64,000 nucleotides of DNA. It comes from Epiperipatus broadwayi. Lineage: Eukaryota; Onychophora; Udeonychophora; Euonychophora; Peripatidae. This document shows positions 56,390-64,000 of the stretch, one piece after another; within the stretch, counting starts at the first letter, position 1, and each line of letters starts with the position of its first letter. The stretch lies in assembly GCA_028023455.1 (NCBI GenBank), contig JAQFVV010000186.1, positions 1,890,700-1,954,699 on the forward strand, given 5' to 3'. The notes beneath the pieces were generated by a model, which did no database searches, was not told the origin of the DNA, and saw only the letters and a list, made by a program, of their open reading frames with translations. The position numbers and the translations under genes were made by a program.

Positions 56390-57060
56390 CTAACACATGC
56401 ATAGCCTAATAGAGCAGATACAACAAGATATCAACAACAAAATGGTCCTTGAAATAAACAATGCACAACTCCTAAAAAAATATAAAAATTGGTACCTGGA
56501 GCCTAAATTCTTCGACTTCATAGTCAAAGTAAATCTGAATGAATGCCTTGCCTACATCACACTTTATACATTTTAAAAGGTTCTTTACAAAAATAGACCC
56601 ACTGTGCAGGTTGTGCGAAAGAGAAGAAGAAATACAACATCATTTTCTAAATGATTGTCTGGGATTGGAAAAGGTAAGACAAATAATGATAAATAACTAT
56701 CGTCAGAAAGTCACAATGGCAAAAAATCTCCAGGTATACAAAAAAAATGCAATCCCAACAATAAGAGCAGCGACATTTAGCTTGTATGCATATTGGTACA
56801 CCAAATATAAATTCAATTTTGACTACAATGCAAAACAAAATCTCAACACATTCCACCACAAACTAGAAAAAATAAAAGAAAGGAATAACATGCTAACACC
56901 ACCAGATATTTTTGCTGCAACTTGGTCACTATTAAAACTAAAATCAGCACTTTAGTGGCAGAACAGAAAACACAGCAAAAAAAATAACAATGCACCAAAA
57001 CCAGTAGGACACACATGATGGGTTCCATCAACATAATGTATATAAAATAAAAATTAGACA
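56390..57060 (+). pseudogene. L1/Tx1-like LINE ORF2 C-terminus with CCHC motif
   Basis: The reading IEQIQQDINNKMVLEINNAQ and KNWYLEPKFFDFIVKVNLN (56408-56540) shifts frame into a 138-codon open frame (56539-56955) with HFKRFFTKIDPLCRLCEREE. The zinc motif C-X2-C-X8-H-X4-C uses residues 23, 26, 35 and 40. A conserved-looking tail follows (AATFSLYAYWYTKYKFN, NMLTPPDIFAATWSLLKLK). This is the last part of a LINE ORF2, 5'-truncated as usual. It lies on the opposite strand to the related copy at 54060-55230. The frame is open to its natural stop, so it is the younger of the two, but it has no RT and cannot act. Confidence 0.7.
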
Positions 57061-57099
57061 AGCTGTATTCAGGCAACTTTTGATGCCTCAAGAGTAGCA

Positions 57100-59990
57100 A
57101 AAACACAACATAAAGAACTCAAGAGAAAGCTTTTTCTCTCCTGTATATCTGTGAACAATCTTATGCCCAGCAGAACTGTTTAGACAGAGGAACAGACTTA
57201 TGCTTACTGTGTAAGCCCAATCTTACCAATGTAATCATTGTTTTTTAATCAATAAAGTATGCTTTAAAATGTAAATAAGATTCTTTGAAGCTTGAAATTT
57301 TTTAATTACTTTTTTTTAAACCAACTAGTAATTTTTGCATTATGCATAAAAACTAAAATAAAGAAGGATATTAAAATATCACAAATAACATAAGGGTTCT
57401 GCATATGGTGATTGCTCAAGCCATCCCATTGTCACAGAGACCAGTTGTAGCATGATGATGAAGTACTGTACAGCAGTGAAAAGCCTACTGGATTAGATCT
57501 TGTTGAGCTGATCAGAATAGTAATACACACGGTTGACAAAACCATAACTTACGTTAATGAAACCAGATCAAAAGATGGAAGAAAATGACCTACACATTTA
57601 CAAATATATCCGAATAACTATATATTCCAAAGATAATTTTAAACAGGGTAAGGAAATATAATGGATCTCATTTTAAGCTATTCTCAAATAATAAACTTGT
57701 TTAAAATGTAAAGCTATCAAGATTAGATTCGTGTGTAATACAGCTAACCAGTTAATTCATAATTAAAGCAATCAAGTAACTAATGACATGAACAGGCCAG
57801 TAATCTAATTATCTAAGTGAATTCAATTATTACTAATAAGAAAGATTTGACTATAAAATGAAGATAAAATTCATTTAAGAGAAGTCAGACAACAGAAGAT
57901 AACTGCCAGACGTCATATTAGCATAATTCACAATCTGGAATTGATAATAATTCATACTATTCATTAATTTCTAGAATACAGACAGGCATGTTCAGAATAG
58001 AAAACTGTTAATCGAAAAATTTATCATACTTGCATGAAGTAAGCCAGTGCATTTGGAAACGTCTAGTTATATAATTCTGCCAGGCACAATGAAGTTGCTC
58101 TTTGAATTAACTATTATATATATATTGTTAATGTAAATGGACATAATAAATGTATTAACATTAACTTTTATTTGTACCTTATTTATTCTTCTACCGGAAT
58201 GTTATTTTCTGGAAACAAATTATACATAAACGCATCATAATGAAAACTTAGCTTTTAAGGTTGCTTCTAGTAAGAAATAATTATTTTAAACTGCTCCTAT
58301 TTTTTAATTAAATGAAATAAATGTGTGAGAGAATTTAAACAAATTAATGCATTTGCGTATAACACACATTTTCATGCATAAAGTATTCACTCTATATATG
58401 AGTAAATTTAATAGTAAATAACTACATTTTAAAAATAAATATTAAAATTAATGTTATCATATGCATGAGCTCCCTCTGAACTGTTTTGAAATACTTATTT
58501 CTTTATTTTTTTTTTAGAAAAAAAAATGTAATGTTTTTGAAAGTGAATATTATGGCATAAGATGACGATTTATAACGCTAATAACATTTTCAATGAGCTA
58601 CAACTAACATTTTAAAATTTTACAAAAATTATTAATGTTCGAAACTATCGACATCTGGTGAAATTTTGCTGAAATAAAACAAAAGTACAACAGATGTGAT
58701 ATATTTAAATTTAAAGAATTATTGTTACTATTGTTGTATATCTAATTTGTTCAAAACGTCTACGTGAAAATTATAAATTCTTCTTTTTCCATTTTTTCTC
58801 TTCCTATTTTTGTAATACTTCACAGATTTTTTTTTACTTCATACCTCTTTCGATTTTTGTTTCTCAGTATTATTGACTTTTCTTCATTTTATTTTTTTAC
58901 TTCATCAACTGATTTATATCGTTTTTTAAAATAGAAACTTAAAATTGTTCCTTTCTTTTTATTTTATACTGTTTTGTTTTTTTTTTTAAATAAAAGTAAA
59001 GAAAGATAATTATAACACTATTATAAGATCTGATATTTATCTACTTATTTGATTATCTTGAAATAGTTTTTGCATTAACTCATAATCTAGTTGTAATCTT
59101 TTAAACCCCCCCCCTTATTATTAATATTGACATGTTTTAAAAATCTTGTTATTTGTTAATTTACTTGTTTGTTTTTTTCTTCTACTACAACTTCTAATAA
59201 TATTCGTTTATCTAGCTTATTACAAGTTCCCATTATTATTATATATCTGTTCTTTGCAACCAGTTTTTAATTTTCCCCACTATCTTCTTCATAGTTACTA
59301 ATGACACTATTAGCTACATACTTTCACAAAGATTTTTCAGTACAGCTTTCAATCTTTATTCATTTCAGGCTATCACTTATTCTGTCCTGGACTTCTAAAA
59401 TCCTGACAACAACTTCATTCAATTTTATTCTATTTTAAGAATTTGGGTTTTTTCATTGCATTTTAGATTTGTTTTTTAAAAATATATAGCTTATTTAAAA
59501 TTCCTTCTTACTTTTGACCAGTTATTTCTAAAATCTCATTAAATCTTATTTTACTAAATAATTCTGAAGAAAGGTATGTAATCCTGAAAAATATATATAT
59601 TTTAAATTGAGTGATATTACAATTGTTTTTTTTTCCAGTCATTTCTCCTATTATAAAACTTACTTCTAAGAATACACAGCATCCTAGTAAAATGGTGATT
59701 TATTTTCTCTCTAAGCTATTTGGAATATCACCTAATAATTAATACATGTATTACATAGAAACATAGTTTTATTCACCACAAAATTTTAAGATGATCAACA
59801 TATCTAAGTTACAAGTTATGACATAAAATGTGGGTATATTTCATATCTTTATTACTTTCAATGTTTTGCTTGCATTGACAAATTTTGCAAACTACTTGAA
59901 AATATTCTTGTTACTCGTGATTTCATCACTATACACAATTCAAATCATCATTTCAAATATTTCAGTAGCAATTTTGCTCAATTTAAAACA
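57100..59990. other. AT-rich stretch, nothing firmly recognised
   Basis: A patch near 57480-57590 (EKPTGLDLVELIRIVIHTVD) weakly recalls the start of a LINE RT but is too short to call. A C run lies at about 59106-59114. The open frame at 59830-60048 runs into the RTE tail and is spurious. Confidence 0.45.
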
Positions 59991-59997
59991 AAATATG

Positions 59998-60228
59998 ATG
60001 GGCATATTGCTAGAAGAGATTATAATAGATGAACAATTGAAATATTAAATTGGAATTTAAGAAATTGTAAAAGACCCAGAAAAAGACAACATGTGAGATG
60101 GGTGGGTAAAATAAGCAAGTGTGTGGGGGTGATGTGAGGAAGAGAGGCTAGAGATCAGAGAAGATGGATTGAATTTGGAGAAACCTTCATCCTGCAGTAG
60201 ATTGATAATGGTTGATGATGATCATAGT
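59998..60228 (+). mobile_element. RTE-like LINE 3' end (second copy)
   Basis: It matches the end of the element at 45380-47970 (47750-47965): CATATTGCTAGAAGAGAT, AAAGACCCAGAAAAAGAC, GATCAGAGAAGATGGATT, ATAATGGTTGATGATGAT. The reading HIARRDYNR, then KRPRKRQHVRWVG and WRNLHPAVD, is the conserved LINE C-terminus. It is severely 5'-truncated, as is usual for target-primed reverse transcription. It sits 387 bp before the CRAL-TRIO exon. Confidence 0.85.
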
Positions 60229-60614
60229 GTTAATATATTCCATCATGATTAACATACAAAACATATTGTCACATAGTTAATGATCCAGACCTGCATTAAA
60301 ATTATTGTAATAGATGGATAAACTATGTTACTACACAGTACTTGTATTGATTTAGAGATGATAATACAGGAAACCTGAAAGTAGAACCAGTCAGCCATTC
60401 ATCTTTTCTTCTAGAATACACTGCATATACTATATATATACTTGGTATTTTAAAATAATTAGTTTTATAAGAATTATTACATTTTTAATTATTAAACTTT
60501 ACAATATACTATATGAGAATATGTTTAACTTTGAATTAAAATATCTTTATTAGAGATAATGATTTTGGGTGACAAATATATATAAATATATTTATATCTT
60601 TTACATTTTTGTAG

Positions 60615-60794
60615 ATATGCCAACCAATGATTTTTTCTATCAGTTAGAAGATAAATATGAATGCACTTTGGATGAAACTCTTTTAAGAAAAGCACAATTA
60701 GAACTTCGGGAAGTATCTCTTTTAAGAGAAGATGCATTAGAGAGCTTAAGAAACTGGATCAAAAAATCACCTCATATAATAAAATGTAGAATGG
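60615..60794 (+). CDS. First coding exon of a CRAL-TRIO / alpha-tocopherol-transfer-like protein
   Basis: The exon begins after the acceptor TTACATTTTTGTAG (AG at 60613-60614). Its ATG is at 60617, 2 bp into the exon. It encodes MPTNDFFYQLEDKYECTLDE, then TLLRKAQLELREVSLLREDA, then LESLRNWIKKSPHIIKCRM and one base of the next codon. It ends at the donor G|GTAAAT (GT at 60795), an intron in phase 1. The L-R-K-A-x-x-E-L-x-E pattern followed by R-x-x-A-L-x-x-L-R-x-W-I is the CRAL-TRIO N-terminal helical domain of TTPA/TTPAL/clavesin-type lipid carriers. In these the sequence after CRM usually continues with D, which a G-starting codon allows. The protein is expected to be cytosolic and bind a hydrophobic ligand. 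The upstream ATG in the longer open frame (60569) is intronic. Further exons are not seen in the 3.2 kb to the window end, and a 5' UTR exon must lie upstream. Confidence 0.8.
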
Positions 60795-62630
60795 GTAAAT
60801 AAAAGTTTGTAACAAAATATTACATTTATAACCTATTATATAACTTTTCAAAATATTTCTTAAATTATTTTTATGATTATACTTCCAGTAAATTATTAAA
60901 AATTAAATATATATATATTCAAAGTATATGTATCTGTGAGTAATACAAAATTTAAATTAATATAGATATTCTATTAATTTTAACAATGATGGAAATAAAC
61001 AATTTCTAAATATGTAGTGCTCAGAATATATGAGAATATTTAAATTGTTAAAACTTTCAAAGGCTTTTCACATAATAATCAGTTCAAGTTAGACTGTAGA
61101 ATAATTTAATAAATTTGGAAATAATTCCGATCAATGCGCTAGTTAAATGCAAAATGACTTCACTTTTATGTGATGTATATATTAGATTTGGTTAATATAC
61201 TTTAATCACAATCTGATTCTTAAAAAAATGTATCTCTACATAGTATATATTGTATTAATTTGAAATAATTTAGAATGCACACATTCTAATCCTTGAAATA
61301 GACATTACGATTAGAGTAATTATAGAATGAAATTAATCTCAGTCAGCACAGAGATGACTAATTAAACAATTAGTTGAAGCTTATATTAATTACTATTGCT
61401 AAATTTCCCATTAGTTAATTATTTACTCTTGATACTTGGAAGAGTATAAATAGATCTAAAAGTGATTAGTTGAAAATGAGAGATTTTGTGTAAGCAGCTC
61501 TTATCCTAAGGTATCCTCCACCTATAGATCTCCAAGTTGGTATGTCTTCATGTTACTTTCTTTATTAATAATTTGTATTTTGACTTTATGTAGGTGTGCA
61601 TATATACATGGGTACATTCCTGTGTGTGCATTAGTCTTATTCATGTGTTGGATAATTGCGCAGTTATTCGTCAAGTCATTTTATTTCATTATTGAGTTTT
61701 TTCCATGCTCTAGCATCCTTGGGTATGTTTGGATTATCTTGGAATATATCTCAGTCATTTTCTGAGATTAATTGATCATACAGTCAATACAGTAACATAA
61801 CACTGGAAAAAGTGATAGGGCATTGGTAACACTAACCCAGCTTACATATTGCTAGAGAAAACCACATAGCTTTGGAGCAAGTGAGATGGTTATTGTTCTG
61901 AAAATTTTGGTCAAGATAGCATCAGGCTAAATATTCAAACAATGCAGTTAATTTTGTTAATTTAGAGTAAACTGATTCTGCACACTTATAACTTCAAATT
62001 GAAGGAGGTCAATTACCAATTGGCAATCATAATACTATGATTAAATACAATATACATTATTAGTACCAAAGGCTGAGTTTAGGTTTTCTATTAATATGAT
62101 CTATGTTAATAATAAAAAGAGCCACAAGAGTAAAGATAATAATAATTAAACATTATAAATATTCTAATTATAATTGAAAATAAATTTTAAGAGAAGGAAA
62201 ATTTTTAATTCACTCTTACAAACTACAGAGGCTCTCAATATTTAAAGCATACACCATCAGAATAGTTAGGTTATAATATAATCTGTCTCATGATATATTT
62301 TATACCCACTCCAATATAATATTACACCTCACAACTTCTATTCTCTACATTTCATTGCAATGATCAAATCCATAGTACACTTATTAATATTTAATAATTG
62401 CATGTTTATTATATTTGTGCCACTTTAAGGTCTTTAAAATAGATTTTCTTTAGTAAAATAACTTCTTTGATTTTAGAATTTTATGTAAATTTATATCTGA
62501 GGGTTTTTATATTATACTTTAATAATGCTAAAAATTTATTCCTTCTTTCATTAGAGGATTATAAGGAAATGAATAGTATCCTAGTAACTATAATGGTGAG
62601 ACATACTCTTACCTTTAAGATAATGTCACC
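60795..62630. other. Probable first intron of the CRAL-TRIO gene, AT-rich
   Basis: This follows the splice donor at 60795. I looked for the next exon (encoding about D-x-F-L-L-R-F-L-R) and did not find it. The 61550-61765 frame is hydrophobic and Cys-rich, without splice borders or known domain. Confidence 0.5.
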
Positions 62631-62634
62631 CTAA

Positions 62635-62717
62635 ATAATGATGATGATGATGATAATGATGATAATGATTATGATGATGATGATGATGATGATAATAATA
62701 ATAATAATAATAATAAT
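62635..62717 (+). repeat. Trinucleotide microsatellite (GAT)n-(AAT)n
   Basis: ATGATGATG units with a few ATAATG interruptions turn into a pure AAT run. The minus-strand poly-Ile open frame here is an artefact. Confidence 0.95.
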
Positions 62718-64000
62718 AGCAGCTACAATAATACAATAAAATACATTATAAACTTTTAATTTGGAATAGCACAATAATAACAACCTAGGATAGAATTCAA
62801 ATATCTTGGGTGGATAAGAGATTTTATGGATATTCAAGATACCACTCAGTAAATCCTGCAGAAATCTCTTCTAAATTTTAAAACACTTATTCTTCATTAT
62901 AAAATCTTATAAGCAAAAATTTTAAGTTATCTTTTAGATAATAAAATGATTCAAACATAGAACATTAATATTTCAATAAACAATTGAAAAAATGATCTTC
63001 TGAGCAATTGAATAAGTAAATACTCTGTTCATTACCTGCCTTATTAACATCTAAAAATACATATTTTAATAAAGAGACAAATAATTGTATTCATATATTC
63101 TTAATAACTAAATGCAATGTAATTCTTATGATAAAAATTTTGATAATATTTGGATTTTGAAAATATTTTATGTGAAGATGATATATTAAAACTAGTAGGC
63201 AAAACTAATGATAAAACAATATTTATTTGATAATAAACATGAAATAGATGGAAATCCATCTAATGATTTACACAAATTAATAAATAATTACTGTACAGCT
63301 TGATATAATTAAGCTTAAAAAATAATAATACAAGTTTAAATTTTACAGTGAGATAAGGCGAGGTAAAATAAGTTATAAATTAATTTATCTGGCTAATGAA
63401 TTGACTGCATTATTTAAATTTTCTAACTAGAAGTTCTTTATTTTATTTGTTCTATTCACTCATATTAAGATATTTTGTCCCCAAGAATGAATGTATTTAA
63501 CACATTATATAGCTTACTAATCCAAGTAATATAACTGCTGAGAATGCATATTATTTATTGAGGCTAGAATATAATTTCAAATTTTAAATAGGTATTTATC
63601 AGTTTTATGGCTACACTAATGGCAAAGCAAAGCAAATTAATTATACACATTAAAATATACAAGCTACAAATCTATGCTTATAATGTTAAAAGTGAAATTG
63701 AGATCAAGATGATGTTCCTCAGAACAAGTTACCATATCAATTGCCAGGACAAGTCATGGTAGTAAGTTATGCATGGCTGTAATACAAAATATACATGACA
63801 AAAAATATATTCATGAGTTGAGAAAGAAGGCAATAAAAAATAAATGCATATGATGGCATGAATTTAGGAAAATGAGCATCTATCTTTGAAGGCAAACAAG
63901 TATGTTAGGACCATTAAAATGCAGAGGGAGCAAAGTAATTGCCTTGATGAGCATTCTATTCTTAGATAAGAGGTACAATATAATCCATGGAATACAATAA
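62718..64000. other. AT-rich stretch, nothing recognised (probably intronic)
   Basis: No shared repeat, exon or motif was seen up to the window edge. Confidence 0.5.

Noticed and set aside
57480-57590. LINE RT-like patch (EKPTGLDLVELIRIVIHTVD)
   Set aside because: It is only a weak resemblance over about 20 residues with no other RT motif nearby.
60569-60616. Upstream ATG (60569) as the start of the CRAL-TRIO protein
   Set aside because: The codons from 60569 to 60616 encode a Tyr/Ile-rich string typical of intron, and a consensus acceptor ends at 60614. The ATG at 60617 gives the family-like N-terminus.
62631-62837. Poly-isoleucine open frame on the - strand
   Set aside because: It is an AAT microsatellite read as codons.

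Overview
This window is AT-rich, intron- and repeat-dominated DNA from an animal nuclear genome. Dispersed tRNA-derived SINEs, several kinds of non-LTR retrotransposon, Penelope-like elements with a GIY-YIG nuclease, foldback elements and one exon with animal-type splice sites all point that way. The mix suggests a large invertebrate genome, possibly a mollusc such as a cephalopod. That host call is an inference and no sequence here proves it. There are no operons, rRNA genes, authentic tRNA genes or CRISPR arrays. Almost all ORFs longer than 60 codons are chance frames or pieces of dead transposons.

Only one stretch looks like an intact host exon: 60615-60794 on the + strand, the first coding exon of a CRAL-TRIO (alpha-tocopherol-transfer-like) protein. 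A second host-like stretch, 49870-50813 on the - strand, reads as an unspliced, frame-broken copy of an unrecognised gene, probably a processed pseudogene.

Layout. 1-2340: CR1-like LINE on the - strand (PHD-finger ORF1, then AP endonuclease), with a SINE inserted into its ORF1. 2446-5890: SINE, GTA microsatellite, foldback element and a TCTA-like degenerate repeat. 9224-16480: a cluster of decayed Penelope-like elements on both strands with RT palms, a readable GIY-YIG nuclease, direct repeats and an inverted pair. 21170-23138: nested inverted repeats and a 1.4-kb head-to-head array of about 320-356-bp units. 28-34 kb: hairpins, SINEs and a GC-rich island. 35-45 kb: five of the six copies of a foldback retroposon family (the sixth lies at 3.5 kb), nested in or beside other inverted repeats. 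45.4-48 kb: an RTE-like LINE. 49.9-50.8 kb: the broken gene copy. 51.4-57 kb: two SINE families and three LINE C-termini (one restriction-like-nuclease type, two L1/Tx1-like). 60-60.8 kb: an RTE tail and the CRAL-TRIO exon. The remaining stretches are AT-rich and show nothing recognisable.

The most unusual content is the foldback family. Its members are self-complementary, yet they are bounded by target-site duplications of different lengths (8, 11, 14 and 15 bp), as retroposons are and cut-and-paste transposons are not. All translations, repeats and duplications were read by eye. Coordinates of decayed elements are approximate, and family and clade names need a homology search.
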